A stretch of 64,000 nt of DNA, from positions 13,764,001 to 13,828,000 of the forward strand of contig NC_079878.1 of the NCBI RefSeq assembly GCF_029227915.1, in the 5' to 3' direction. This stretch comes from Hydractinia symbiolongicarpus (taxonomy: Eukaryota > Cnidaria > Hydrozoa > Anthoathecata > Hydractiniidae). The translations under genes were made by a program, and so were the position numbers. Under the pieces are notes generated by a model. That model was not told the origin of the DNA and searched no databases. It saw only the letters and a list, made by a program, of their open reading frames with translations. This document shows positions 35,184 through 49,400 of this stretch, piece by piece; the first letter of the stretch is position 1; the number at the start of each line of letters is the position of its first letter.

Positions 35184-36740
35184 CTGAAAACAATTTTTAA
35201 AGCTCAGAAGAACCAGTAAAATAATGAAGTTACCGCACCTCGGCTGAATTACTTTAGCACATAAATTTAAGCAAAAAATAATCTGGAGAATTGAAGACAC
35301 AAACAATAATCTTAATAGATTTGTGAGGTGAGTAGAATAAAATTAAATAAATGCAATAAACACTTATAATATAAAAATAAATGAAAAAACCAAACACTCA
35401 ATTAATCGGGTTGATCAAACTAGACATTTCTCCCATAATTTAGTTGAATTATCTACTTTGCTCCAACTTAACCAAATTGCGATATAAATGCTAGCGTAAT
35501 ATAACTCTTTTTAATTAATGTATATACTTTTTCTTTGTGAGTGCATCTCTCATATATGCTTTTGTATCGAAGTGTGAAAAACTACCACTTTGCTATTTCA
35601 TAACTCTTTTTATAAAAGATTTATATCTATCTGCTAACATATAATTTTTATTTATGCATCCACGAATGTTATTTACATTCGTATAAAAAGGTGATAAATT
35701 CCTTTTCGACACAACAAACGAAATTTCTTTGTTACCTAAATTTCAATGATATGGTAAGTTTGACCATGCATCACTTCACACGCTACCGAAAAAGAGCGTC
35801 GGGAAGAAACATGTTAGTTTGTTTGTTTTCCTGTGTCAATTTACTTTTCAAACATTATTACCTTTTATTCACATATTGTTCTCAATTTAACATTTATTTT
35901 AATTTGTTTGTTCAGGGTTTCCCTCGATAAAATAATTAAGGGATTCCGCAAACAATGTTGAACATTTATTTCAATAGGAACAATGTATTATTTAATGCAG
36001 AGATTAAACTTTTTTCACCATGTTTTAAGCCGCTAAATTGTGGTGTGAAGGAGGTTGGGACCGAGACTATGATATTGTATTTACTGTGCTTCATAAAACA
36101 GAAAAGATGAATTATAAGAATAGTGTTTTTTCGTTTTTACATAAATATTCTTAACTTTTGGGCAAAAATCATCCTGATCTATACTTGTACATGTTCTTAA
36201 ACAATTAGGATGGAAAGATCTGAGAATGCAAACTGGTGCAAAAATCACTCCTAAGGGGCAGTTGTTTCATTAGCCGAATTCAACTGACAGATAGACAACT
36301 AGAATCTGTAAGAGGAAATACTTTAACTTAAAACCTGAGAAAAGACATTTTACATCAATTGGATAAAGGTTTATATCATTTAATAAGGAATAAACCAAAC
36401 GTTCATAGCCATGCAAGCAAAGCTTCAAATGCGAGATAAGCATATTCTAAGGATATTCCTAACTTTTTGTCTAATTTCATCTTGAATGTTCTTACAGAGT
36501 ATATTTTTTATAAAAAAGAAGATATAGTGTTACGAACATTGATTTGGTTCTGTGCTTTTATTTATCGGGCGCAGTTGCATTATGGCAGAAAAGAAACAAG
36601 TATGTGGCAATAAATTTTTTCTCATGTCAGCATATTTGCTGTGACGTCATTAGATGTAGAACATTTTTTTGGCAATGAACGACGAAATATCTACTTATCA
36701 AATTTGCCTCAAAACCACTAAGCCTGGTATGAAAGAAACC
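35184..36740. other. Upstream region of the GPCR gene; no other gene seen
   Basis: AT-rich. The acceptor next to the GPCR start implies a 5' UTR intron here. Repeat-like sequence with a TGACGTCAT motif occurs near 36640. No coding region can be supported. Confidence 0.4.
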
Positions 36741-39387
36741 CGACTCCAGGTGCGGATCCAGGGTTAGTCAGATAAGTCGCGTGACTAAGTGTAAATTTGA
36801 CGAAAAATGTTAGCCAAACGAAGATGTCGACGATCCAGGCGTTGCAAACGGAGGGCGTTAAAAATTGTAATTTATTTAAGGCGAAAAGCCATGGTTCACA
36901 GCCCTCTCCAATTCGCCTATAGCGATGTTGACGTCAAAGTTGTGACGTCGCTACCATATAGACTGAGAGGGTTTCAAATTATAGCTTACAGTTTGACTAA
37001 TCAGTCACTCAGTCAGTCAAAAATCAAATAGCTATGGCCCGCAACCCTCCCCATCTCACCTAAGGGGCCTGTGACGTCAAAATCGTGACGTAATTTTCAC
37101 ACTCTATGCGTAGTCCAACAATATGTGGCCCGCAGCCGCCAAAGGAAATTTAGGTTCCGTACTGCGTGGTTACTGATAACCTGTTAGGCTATAGTTTTAA
37201 CTCCCATCCGTCAGGATTAGTCAAAGACTCACGCCTTTTGACTTGGATTCTTTCCGTACTATTATTGATTATGGCCGCAGCAGATATGTTGGCGCGGGTG
37301 CTTACTGATTTAAAGTGTGATAATTTTGAATCTGTTCGTAAAATGCAAAAAGAACTTTTAGAAAGTGTTTATTCTCGAGCATTTTTGTTGTCTGGGGATA
37401 TTTATCCCTTGGTTGGTAAAAGTCTTCATCGGAATTTAGGTCCAGATATATACCTTCCATCTGAGGCGAGGTGTGAAGATAAAGGAATTATTGCTTTAAG
37501 GTGAGAAGTATGTTTTTTACTCTCCAACACACCTTGCATTTATTTAAAGGTTTTCAGTATATCTGCTACGAAAAGCTAGTTGGGGAGAGCTTTATACAAC
37601 AGACTATTAAAACCAAATACAAAAAGATTTAATTAGCTAATAGCTAGGGCTAATACACCTTTACGATAATTCAGAAAAAATAACACTCCATCGTAGCTTA
37701 TTTTGCAATCAGAGGAGGTAAACATTACACTTTTATAAGAGTTTATTAAGGAGAAAACACGTTTTTTCGTGAACTTTTCTTGCCACGTTTTGTTTTTAAT
37801 GAAAAGTACACATAAGTTGTATCTTATTATTATTAACGTTTCCTGAAAATTTTAAAGAAATTGATACGACGGAAGTTAAAAAGCTGGAGAAAACACGCTT
37901 TTGTCTCAACTCTCATAAAAACACGAGTTTTACCTCCTTTTTTCCGATATTGTAAAACAATGGAGAGCCGTAGGAACGCATGTACAATTGAATTATCATA
38001 AAGGTGTATTGTTTTTGTAATATGAGCTTTGAACAGAATTTTCAGCATTGCGGAGGAATTCTTTCTCAATTAATATTTGTGTTGTTATTAGAAGCAAGAA
38101 CTTGACATCTGGATAAGTAAGGTTGGTGATGAAAATAAACAACTCTTCGAATGACTATTAAGAAACAAAGTTTGTTGAGTAAAAGGTCATGGTAAAATAT
38201 ATTATTTTTAGATCCAATCCATCAGGAGACTGTCTATACAGCTCAGCATCGTTGGTATAGGTATAGGTGATAATTCTCTTGTTGATGTTTTGAGAATCTT
38301 GACATCCATAGAACTTTTCTTGCATCCTTCCTTTTATTCCAATCATACTTGTTTTCAATTTGCTTTTAAAAACCAAAAGGCAAATATTTTTATATCTGAG
38401 AAAAGTTTATTCAGATTTTCCCTTTCCCATATTGTTTGTGATATGACTCTTTCTCCTGAGGAGGCAGTTAAAGCAGAAGCAATCAACAACTGTAGCCCCA
38501 AGACATGGTTTCCTTTTCTATCAATACTTGCCTTGTCAACAGTAATAAAGAGAAAAATTAACACATTTTACCCACAATTCGGTTTGTTACAGTTTGTTAC
38601 AACTTTCTTTACACAGTGTATATCGCCACACCCATCTATTTTACCTGATGAAGATCAGTTAAAAATTTTATTTTGTTATGAAGATATTGTTGTAGGTGTA
38701 GTCTGGTGTAGACTTCAAGCCAAATCATTACGTTCCCCTTTTTCCAGGTTGCAACTTTCTTAACTGAAAGTTGCATTTTCCTATTTCAGCATGCAAAAAG
38801 CAGTAAAAAGCCCTTCTTAATTCTTCTTTTAAAGTTCAAACGAAACTTGAGTTTAGCCCTATAAATAAACAAATATATCTGAACAAATACATGGGTTGAG
38901 GTGTGTTTGTATCATATCACATGTATGTATATTTCATTTTCATTATCCTGATCTTTTCATATTCTTATTGTTTTTGTTATTATTGTGTTTTATTTTGCTG
39001 TCCATGGCTGGTGTGATCATTTGATTCACCTAGTCATGCTGATGAAGCCTGATATTGGCAGAAACAGCAGGAGTTTATAAATAATGAAATATATTCACAA
39101 TTGTCTCACTTTATTGTAGTTAATCCCTGTTAATTTTAGTGGTTTTATCTATTTAAAATAAGACGTGTAAGACGGAGATTTGATTCTTATAAAAGATGTT
39201 CTTAGGAGATTTTGTTATAGCTTAGCGTTTCTTTTGGTCAATTTTATTAATAACTAGATAAATCGGAAGACAATTTTTCGGCGATTTTTGTACCCGCAAA
39301 GCTTAAAATTTAGCCCCCAGCTGCTAAATTCAAGACTCAGTCTTGACTAAGTCTTGAAAAAGTCTGGATCCGCCCCTGCGACTCCAG
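36741..39387. mobile_element. 2.6-kb TIR element carrying a vertnin/OTU-like gene
   Basis: A 15-bp inverted repeat with one mismatch, CAGGTGCGGATCCAG at 36747-36761 and CTGGATCCGCCCCTG at 39364-39378, bounds the segment. The 9-mer CGACTCCAG occurs at 36741-36749 and again at 39379-39387, directly outside the right terminus and overlapping the left one. Even without the overlap, CGACTC is repeated on both sides, as expected for a target-site duplication. CAG ends suggest a hAT-type element, but no transposase is visible. The only coding content recognised is the broken gene at 37271-38763. Confidence 0.78.
37271..38763 (+). pseudogene. Vertnin/OTU-like protein gene, frameshifted
   Basis: Exon 1 (37271-37500) reads from MAAADMLARVLTDLK to EARCEDKGIIAL and ends in a GTGAGA donor. 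Exon 2 starts at 38212 after TTTTTAG. Joined, they read IALR-SNPSGDCLYSSASLV, an OTU/vertnin-type Asp-Cys active-site-like block (GDCLY). The frame is then lost at a ggtataggtataggt microduplication (about 38252-38266) and resumes one base off as GDNSLVDVLRILTSIELFLHP, running to a stop at 38763. The later DEDQLKILFCYED also fits this group. The family, vertnin-like with an OTU-related fold, is common in cnidarian repeats. The frameshift could be genuine decay or an assembly error. The assignment is from memory of motif order. Confidence 0.6.
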
Positions 39388-42300
39388 CACAAATAATTCT
39401 CTAAGAATGGCGCATTTGTTTAAAAAACTACATTCTTTGATGCAGACAAAAGAGAAAATTGTGAAGATTGCCTTGTCAAATATTAATTGTCAATTTTGTT
39501 GCATTGTGCATAATGCTTCGTACATCAGGTTATTTTGTGTGGCTCAAATGTGTAGACACAAACACAGACGTCATCACGACGCATCATCCCCAGAACTGCG
39601 AAATTATGATCAAGTTAAAATGCGACGGGACCGACCTTCAATAATGTTCCATATTTTGACATGCTTGTCAGTTGATGGTCCAGTGCCAACTTCTGACAAG
39701 TGGAAAGTATTTTGATTTAACAAACGTGCTCAAATAAATGGAAAGAGTGAACTTTTGTAATTTTATATAGAGCGTTCTTGTATAGCTAGCAAGCTGAAAT
39801 TGAATTGTAAATTTAGCCATGCGTTTTAAGTTTGTTGTGGGTAGCTAGCTAGAAACTAGATAAAAATGTAGCCAATAATTGAAAGACAAAATCTTTACGT
39901 TCTTATTCGTGACACAAAGCTTACACGATCGCACAGCAAATGCATTGTTCATGAATAAAACTTGCTAAACTTGTTGAAAAATTGGGAAGATGTTTTTAAT
40001 TGGATCGGTTATGCATACGAATTTGGAATACAAGTTATGCAATATTGTAGCATTCATATCTCTTCTGCGTGTTGTAGTAACTTCTATTATGTACATAGCT
40101 AGCTATTAACCACATTTGAGGGGCGGAATCCCTTCAATTAGTCACTCTAGGGATGGTGATACGACCGAAATATTTTGACTTGTCTTAATTAATTTTATTT
40201 ATCAATTTATGTCTGTGTAATTTTCAAATTACAAGAAAGAAGAATTTATAACATTGTTTAAACTGTTACTTTTGTAATTTCATACCTTATTATCAATCCT
40301 CCCCTTTAGATAATTAAAATTCGTAGACGATTAAGGTTGGCCTACCTTGTCGTCAAAACCCATGTTGGGTCCTCCCCAACTTTTAACGAAAATGCAAGTG
40401 ATGTTTTTATAGTTGGACCTGGCCCTCTTTTAACGGTCTTCAAAAACTGCGCGAGTCTTCTGTAAATACCCGGGTCTTATCATCCTAAGACGGTCTTCAA
40501 TAAGAGCCAATAGTTGAGCCTGGAGTGACATTTTGAAAATCCAACTTATTGGAAACTCTGGTTGGCGAATGGGGGAAATTTTCAAGCCGTAGAGTATATT
40601 TTGATTAGGATTTAAGGGCCTGCTTTAATGCGGTGGTGTAACTACACACTTAAAAAGGCGTGGATTAAAGTATATTACACCTTTTTTAATAAAGCTAAGG
40701 TTGCACATACACTTTTTTGTAAGAATTTTATAAAAACTTTGGCTGAGGCTTGCTGTTACTTACTTGTTGCATGCTGACTATCTGCTTAATAAAACTAAAA
40801 AATCCTATTTGCTTGCCGAGTTAGACCTGTACTTCTGTTTTGATAATGATTGGAGAGTATAACATTTACATGGGTGTTACTCCATGACATTTAGAACAGT
40901 CTTGGAAAGGAATGATGTATTTATACTCCTTTTGTATGTCCTTTTTTCCCCTCTTTTTATTTAGGGTGACCGTTGCTTATATAAGATGTTGCTTATAAAA
41001 CAAAAAAGCATGTGTAGGGGTCTAATTGCTTTAACATATTACTATATTAATGTTGAACAATATTAACATATAGCCAACAATACTTCTGCACTTAAATTCT
41101 CTTCATACAGCGACAAAATTACGACTTTTAACCCACAACTCGATGTAGTTTATAAGTTTACCTAATGAAAGTTTTATTTGTAGGATTATTGAATTGTTCT
41201 GAGAGGTAAATGAGCAAAATTTAAGTTTACTTTGTAACGTTATTGTATTACTTTGTATTTGTTTTTGTTCTTGTATTTGTTCTTCGCATTGTCACTTTTG
41301 ATATTTGAAGGAGTATTTGATAATCTTAACTTTGTCACGTGGAAAAAGAATATCTTATTTCTTCTCGCCCCGGCTGTCTCCATGATAAACTAGTAGGGAA
41401 ACTTCCCCCCTTCTTCCCGACATTTTCTTTTGCCAAAATGACTTTTAAACAGCAACACCAACAACCAGAACGACGATTTTGGGTTTTATTTCCAATTTTT
41501 CTTCCTATCCCCGTATTTTAAAAAAAAGATTCACCAGTCCTGTGTTTCCAAGTAAATTTCCTGGAAACGAAGGTGACAAACCTCTATTATTATTCACAAT
41601 GCTGTTAAAGCATTACTAATTGGAGGCAATAATTACGTGTAATTAGAATACTAATTAAAAATCAGATGGAATGGTTTCTACTGAAAAATCTGTGGATAGT
41701 TAAATACTGCAGAGCTAAAAAATTAACTGCGTGTCATATTCTTCTTACCTCCGCCCTCCCTCCCCCCAACGTAAGGAAAAGAGAATAAAAATATCATGAA
41801 AAAATCTCTACACCAGAATATGTTTTTGCCATTATTAGTTTTACCCAGTAAAAAAATGTTGTAATTCATAACGTTGTATCATAATTACATAGGAAGGGCT
41901 TTTTGATAAAAGATATAAGAGATATATAAAATGAACCTCGATCTTAAAATGCGAGTGCTCCGTTAGTATCTTCTATCTCATCCATCAATTAGTGCTTTTG
42001 TTACGCGCTAAACTTTATCTCCAGATGACTTTTAGAATATCTGTGACTTAAATTATCGACCAGCTGCTAAAGTAATCCTAATATAAACACGGCTAATTAC
42101 GTAATCTGCTTTGTCATTGTTTAATTGTCACTTGGTTCGCAGCGAGACCGGTAGCAGATGGCGGCCAGTTATTAATTAAAATGATTGTGAAAATGACAAT
42201 GCAAAACGAGTCAAGATAGGTAAACACCGTATTTCTCTGCTTTTATAGTTAATTTGTATTTGTCAGGTTGCTTTTGTCGATACTTAAATTTGCTATAGTT

Positions 42301-42589
42301 AGCATATTTTAGCTTGCATTACCTAGCATGCTGGGTAATGCAAAAAAAGAACCAGAGAAATATAACTCGTGATCAATAAAATCCCAGTTCATGTGACGTA
42401 TTAACTGGCGATTTGTTGTATGGTATGAAATTAGTCATCGTCCAAGATGAAATGATCTAATAAGAAAAGGATATGAGCAATTACATTACTAGACCGCAGT
42501 TTTGGGTTAAAGTCTTTTTTTTAATTCATTTGTATTTCTTTCCGATGCAAAAAAAAACTAAAAAGCCCTGGAGACGAGATTAGTTTAAA
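39388..42589. other. Long stretch without a confirmed gene
   Basis: An open frame at 39407-39715 (contains CRHKHRRHHDASSPELRNYDQ) directly follows the TIR element but matches no family I know. The rest is AT-rich sequence with fragments of dispersed repeats, including an aaaagccctgg.gacgag motif near 42561. Confidence 0.4.
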
Positions 42590-42654
42590 TTATAAACGAT
42601 AACATAGGGTTAGGTTACAAATAAACACAAGGTATATCGGGAAAAAAAAATCGA

Positions 42655-43052
42655 ATTTAAACACAATAACAAAACAAACAAAAACAAACAAAAACAACAA
42701 AACCAAACAAAAGATGAAAAGAACAACAAAAAACAACAAAAACAAACAAACAAACATACAAAAGAAAAGCAAAACAAAAACAAAAACAAACAAAAACAAA
42801 CAAAAACAACAACAAAAACAACGAAAACAACAAAAAACAAACAAAAACAAAAAAAAACAGAAACAACAAAAGCAACAAAAACAACAAAAACAAACAAAAA
42901 CAAACAAAAACAAACAAAAACAACAATAAAAACAACAACAAAAACAACGAAAACATCAAAAAACAAACAAAAACAAACAAAAACAACGAAAACAAAAAAA
43001 ACAACGAGAACAACAAAAACAAACAAAAACAAACAAAAACAACAGAAACATC
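42655..43052. repeat. (CAAAAACAAA)n-type low-complexity tract
   Basis: About 400 bases made of CAAAAA/CAAA/CAACAA units. The complement gives spurious Phe-, Val- and Cys-rich ORFs in three frames. It lies about 360 bases upstream of the alpha2-delta-like start codon. Confidence 0.95.
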
Positions 43053-43413
43053 AAACAATACTTTGAGTTCGTAGAGTGACGAATACAGGCCCGTTCACAG
43101 TCCTTTATTGTTCTATACTACTTTTGCAGACCCGAATCTATAATAAAATTTAATTTAATATCTTTAAGCACAGACAAAAAAGGGAACGTAACAGAAAAAA
43201 TTCATAATTTAATTCAAAAGAGAGAATACCGTTATAATGGATATCTATGGATATTTTAAAATTTTTAGATTTTCCAGGACTTTCCCTCGAAAAGCACACA
43301 TGGAAACCAAGTCTTCTCTTTAGAAGTTTTTTACATGTCCTTCTAATAAACACTTGAGAAGCAATTTAACGATGACATTACTGAAAACATAAATTTGTAA
43401 ACACCACAGGATA

Positions 43414-46400
43414 ATGAATAAATTTTTCTTGGTTTTGATTCTCTTCTTTCAAGTGTATGAACCTGTTAAAGCAACGTTCAATGCCGACGTTCAATCATTT
43501 GGTGCTAGTTTAAAAGACTATGCAAAAAACACGCTAGGTGTAAATTTACTCGAGGTGAGATTTTATATATGTTTAAAGAATCACAATCCGATTCTTTTTC
43601 TACTTTTTGTTGTGTTGTGACAAAACGTGATAGTTTGGATTTAATGATGATTTTCGATATTAGCAAGCAAAACATTAATTAAACTTTAACTGCAGTTGGA
43701 CTGCTGAACCTCTGTCTTTTAAAATTAGCAGTATCCTCCTGAAGCATCAAATAATAAACAAAAATATTCAACCAGGCAAATGGATTACATATCCTGTTAG
43801 AAATATCTTTCTACGTCGTAGTCAAGTGGGACGTCTTTCGTGTTAGACAGACTTTCTTATTAAGACTGTCAAAGTTTTTATCGATTTTTGGACAGCGCAG
43901 TCCGATTGAGTTCAGATTTTCAGGGTTTTAGTTTATACTTGGTACATAATTACCGTAAAAAATGATTTTTTACATTTTCTTTTCGATTTTCACTTGTTTA
44001 TAGACCAATTTCGAACAAAAAAGATAATTTTCGCAATTTTTACACTTTTTGCTAAATTTTTATCGGATTATCGACTTATACTTCTGACTAGATTTTTTTT
44101 TACTACAACATTAATGACACAATTGCTGTCTTCCAGGAAAAGAAGCTTATTTAATTAGGAGAGGTGTATAATATAAGCTTATTTAGATTTTTTAATAGTA
44201 TTCTTTGATAGTCAAGTTTTCAAGGGGTCCCATATAATTCAAGGAGGGACAAATGCTACGACCAAAATAGAAGAAGTTATTTGACATAAGAAAATAATAA
44301 TTTACCTGTGTCTTCGACACGCTAAGAGCAAGTAGAATAAGTTCATGGTTGGTTTTTTTGCGTGTATTATATTTGGTAAATTAAATTTCTGCTAGGTTTG
44401 GCATGGTTTTGAAGTCACGAATAATAAGAAGGGCATTCGCTTATTTAAAATCAAATCACATTTTGTAAAAAAAGAGCTTCAAAACCATAATTTTTATCCT
44501 GTTTCATTCATTGTTATTTTATCGAAAGCATTTATGACCAAAATCCGGTTGTTTTCCTTTCAAGGAATTGTTATTCAAATTTAACGCAGATTCATTTTTG
44601 GCGTGGGTTCACAAAATTCGTCAATTTTATCGCTACCTTTCCCTGGCTACAGGATTAGAGTTGAGGGAAATTTTTCTTATTCAGCAGGGTACCAGGTCCC
44701 AAGTTTTTAGGGTCCAGGGTCTTACATTACCGTTGTAATCTACAAACAAAAAGCCCTGCGGCTTAAAGATTTCCGCAATTAGCAATAATCTGAAAAAGAT
44801 ATAAAATCGTGACATATTTGTTACGATTTTATAGCTATAATACATTATCTTTCACCAAAAATATCCAGCCTAAACAATTCCTCTTTAAATTAAAATTCAT
44901 GAATAGTTCTGCTGAACATAGCTTTAGTCTACGTGCCTGCGAAAATGTAGACGTAATTATTAAAGGAAAACGTTAATAATCAAAAATGGCGCATTATAAG
45001 ACGATCTTCATTATGCTACCACTGCACGAGCTTTAACTTTCGATAGCATATAAACTTTAAATTAAAGTATTGTTCATTGGATAATAAAACAATTTGTTGC
45101 ACTGTTAGGATTCTTATTGGCTTAAAACTCATTTTAGCCTCGTTCTTTAGCCTGGATAAGTTTTAGGCGTCCAGGCTCTGGGCTGTCTCTATATATCATC
45201 TATCATCTATCTCCCCAGGCGATTTTAAAGATTCCGCCTTCGCCGGCGGAAATCAAAAATGTTCCCGTGGACCTAACTACTTTCGTTTTCTGGCAAATCA
45301 AATTTGTTATCAGCACCAACCTAAAAAAGTAAGGAGAGAAAGTCCAACAGATTATGCTAAGGAGAGCCTGGAAAGTCAGAAGAAGTGCGAGATTTTTACA
45401 CAAGGCAGAAATATCAACATTAAATGAATGTGAAAATAAGGGAGAATGAATAATAATACTCTTATATAAGCCGCATCTTCTCAGTTGTTGAAGTCGTGTA
45501 AGAAAATTTGATTATCAAAATTTTAGAATTTTAAGGACTGGTTTCTTAAAATCCTTCAAAATGCATTATGAGCGTCATTGTATTTGACAAACTAGCTGCT
45601 TTTTTTGTCTCATTGTGCAGTCTCCTATAACTCCATTATTAAAGTTGATTTAATAGACCGTTTTTGAATGTTTACATTTTGCCCAGTAAGCCCCATTTGG
45701 CTTTAACAATTGTGTGGCAGACAAAAGGACGCAGGCGCTAGGTTAAGTGAGGTCCTTTTCAGTCTTTTCTTCGCACAAAGGTATTCATCTACACTTAAAA
45801 ATAGTTTAAAGTCTCGCAATGTTTCCTTAGAACAAAATTGGATGAAAAAACCTTTTTTAAAAAAACCCAGGCTTCTTTATGCCTGCCATACAGTTGTAAG
45901 AGCCAGAAGGGCTTACATCGAAAAATGTAAACATTCAAAAAGGCATACATATTAGTATCTGCAAATTTATAGCAACGATTTATGTTGTCTAGCTAGCTGC
46001 TAGCTAGCTCTAGGAAGGGAAATGTTTATATTCCGACCTGTCCAAAGTATTCAAGGTACATAAGTATTTTAGACAGGTTTGGATACAATTTTACCGTTAG
46101 ATAATTAAGGGATCCCTCAATTTAGGTATATTTCTGTCAATTGAAAAAGGAAATGAAAATCAAACTTAGGATAAAATATCATTAATATTACTGTCAATGC
46201 ACAGGGGAAAACAATAAAAAACGAGTTTGGTGTATATATATGAAGTCTCAGAAGATGTGTGGTTGTGTGTTGTATAAAATTTACAACAGAGATCATTAAA
46301 TAGCACAACAAACCAACACAAAGGAAATTATGACAAGAGATATTCGTTGAACTTTAAACCTATTATTTTTACTACAACCACCACATGTAACAATGTGCAA

Positions 46401-49400
46401 CATGTGCTTTCCCAACATATTTTTTTTTTGTTATCCTTGTCTTTCAGGACCACTATAACAGTATTACATTCCAAAAGGCTACTTCTCCAATCATCAAAGC
46501 TGGGGAGTTGTTGGATAAGGTAAACATATTTTTTATTATTAAAATAGTATTAGAGCTAAACAGTTATAAGATACATTACAGGACGGTTCCTGATCAGGTA
46601 AATCTGAGTCGTTAGGAATAAATTGGCACTGCAGTAAATAAAGAGACCTGCCTGAAACATGTTTGCAAAACAAGTATGTGCATCTAATATGATTCACTTT
46701 TCCAATTGAGTGAATTACATATCCTTCAAAGAAACATACAAAAGACAAGTGTGCACATTAAGAAGTTAATATTTCCATTTTTTTGAGTGATTTTATAAGA
46801 AAGTATATTTAAAAGAACGGAAAGTTTAAGCACAAGTCAAAAATTTATCAAAATTTTTATCTTTGTTTTCTTTTTTAAATTTTTGTGTAATAATAAGTTT
46901 CCTCCTGTTGGAGTAGAAAAAACTCTGTTGTCATTATTTCTTAGAAGTACCCTATCTTGTCTTTTGAAAATGTTGGCAATGTGAAGCCATGAAAACAAAC
47001 TTAAATTGGTGATATTGGTGATGCTGGAACATTTTGATATAAACCAAGTCTAATAAATAAAAAATAATATCTTTTCGAAAATATTTTTTATTTATATATA
47101 TTATATATTAAATCAGTTTTCTCTCCTCTAAAGTTTGTTTACTGATAATTATTAAAACCACTAACCTTTTGTCTTCTATAAGACTTTCTAATATTCTTCT
47201 TTCTCAGTAATCATTTGTTCTGATAGTCTATAATCTTTTTGATGGAATCCAACAGCTTCTCTTGCTTTCTAATATTCTTCCTTGCTCAATAATACTTTCA
47301 TCCAATACTCATATGCAATCTTTCTTGTATAACCCAACACCTTCTTAGCTAATGATATTGTCTTACTCTTTGTTCTATATGACAATAAATACATGTTAAC
47401 AATCTTCCCCTCTTTTCTTTTTCTTTCTTTTGTCAGATTGATCAACTTTTAGTTCAACCAAATTTATTAACAGAATTGAATGGATATCCATATGCAGCTA
47501 TATCCGAGTTAACAACAACATAAGTCATTTGACACATAAACAAAACAGCAACTTTAACCAATTCATATTGTTGCCAGTTTAACGAAATCAACTCCAAAAT
47601 GGTTAGTATTAACAAAATAACAAAAATGTTTAAACTATATACACATCTCTTCTCAGATCTCCTCTATTTTTCTTTCTCTTGTTTGAGTACACCAGTTGCC
47701 AACGTAAAAAGAAGATTCTTACAACTAGCTCCTCGTTTGGTAAGACAATCAGCGATTTGCTGTTCTTTTGAAACCCATGTTATTTGATTCAATTCTTTAT
47801 TTCGAATCATTTCTTTCAAAATAGCCAAATCTACTCTTAAGCGATTGTCCAAAACTTGTTTTGTGGAATTTACAGCATCGTAAAGTGTTTTACTATCTGC
47901 TAAACATTGAATTGATGGTGCAATAATGAAAATTTCTTCGAATATACATTGAATCCAATATCCTTTGCCAGCAGCATCGATCAATTGCATGGTCTCTGCA
48001 GAAAGGGTACTATTCACTACTCTTTTCAATTTTCTTGACTGCCACGAAATGAGGGATAGTGACTGATTTAGTTGATTCAGTAAGAAAATTAAGAATCCAC
48101 CTTGAGACCCTTCTCCCTTTAGATTAGCAAATGATGCATCATGAAATTATAGAAGTTAAGCTTCCTCTATGTTTCCAACTGCCTTGAATTTCAATTCCAC
48201 AGGTTCACACTTAGCTCTTTGTAACACTTTGTTGGCTCTTTGCATATCTGAAACAGTGGCATCTTTGATGTTACCCATTAGTTCAAAGCAATCAAAAAGA
48301 ATGTCTGGACGTGTCTGTGTAGCCAACCAATTTAATACTCTCAATACAATCAATACTCTTAAACCATGTTTTTGTTTCGTATTCAACAATTCATCTTTAT
48401 CTTTGTATTTATCAATGGGGAGTACTGTAATCTTCTGCAAGTATGAATCTTGTGATACAATAATGCTATCTTTTCTTTTCATTAAATCTAATCCCAAACA
48501 TTGAAATGCTGTGTTGTGCACTGTACCAATTTTAAAGGTCTGATGCAATGGCAATATCACATTGTTTAAAAACGTTTGGTACCACCCAACAAAAATTATC
48601 TACATGGGTTGTCATAATTCCATGTAGACGCCCACCTTTTCGATAGTAGAACAATCCTGCATCAAATTTACTTACTGCAACTCCAAGCTTTATCAGTTCC
48701 TCCTTTACTCTAAAATACCATGTTCTAGATGCATCTACAAGCCCATAGACTGTGTTATTCAATTTCCAGACATATCCATCTTTCCGGAACTCTTTAGGTG
48801 GTTTAAGGTATATATCTCTTTCCAAGGGTTTTCCTTGCAAAAAGGCAGCTTTAATGTCAATAGAGTTACAGTCCCATTCCTTACAGGCTAAAATTGACAA
48901 CATTAAACGTAATGATTTCTTTGTGCAAGTTGGAGAGTCAGTCTGAGTTGGTTTTTCAAACTCCCCAAAACCTCATGCCACTAATCTAGCTTTCACAATT
49001 CTTTATCCATCAACATTCTTCTCTGTCAGAATCCATCTGGTGCTAATGCAACTTTGCTTTTTATCTTCCACTTCCTCAAAAACTTTATTTTCGATCCAGT
49101 TGTTCAATTCCTTCTCCTTGGCAGACTTAATCTCATTTTCATTGGCTTTATTCAAGCATATCAAAGCCTCTTGTGATACCTTTTCAGCAAAATCCCACTC
49201 TTCAACCTTTGTCCAGTCTAAATTCTCAACATTTCCACCTTCATTAACAATATTCAGCCAATTCCTATACTTTTTACTTGCTTTCCCAGCTCTGGAGTGC
49301 ACAGTTCCTGTTTTCCAACCAACTTCCGTTTTGTATTTCACTTTATCTTTAACGTTTGGCATAATATTCTTTGCTTTCACATTTGTCTTCAATAAATTGT

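Noticed and set aside
42590-43058. Three overlapping minus-strand ORFs rich in Phe, Val, Cys and Leu that mimic membrane proteins
   Set aside because: They translate a CAAAAACAAA low-complexity tract; no start context or family match.
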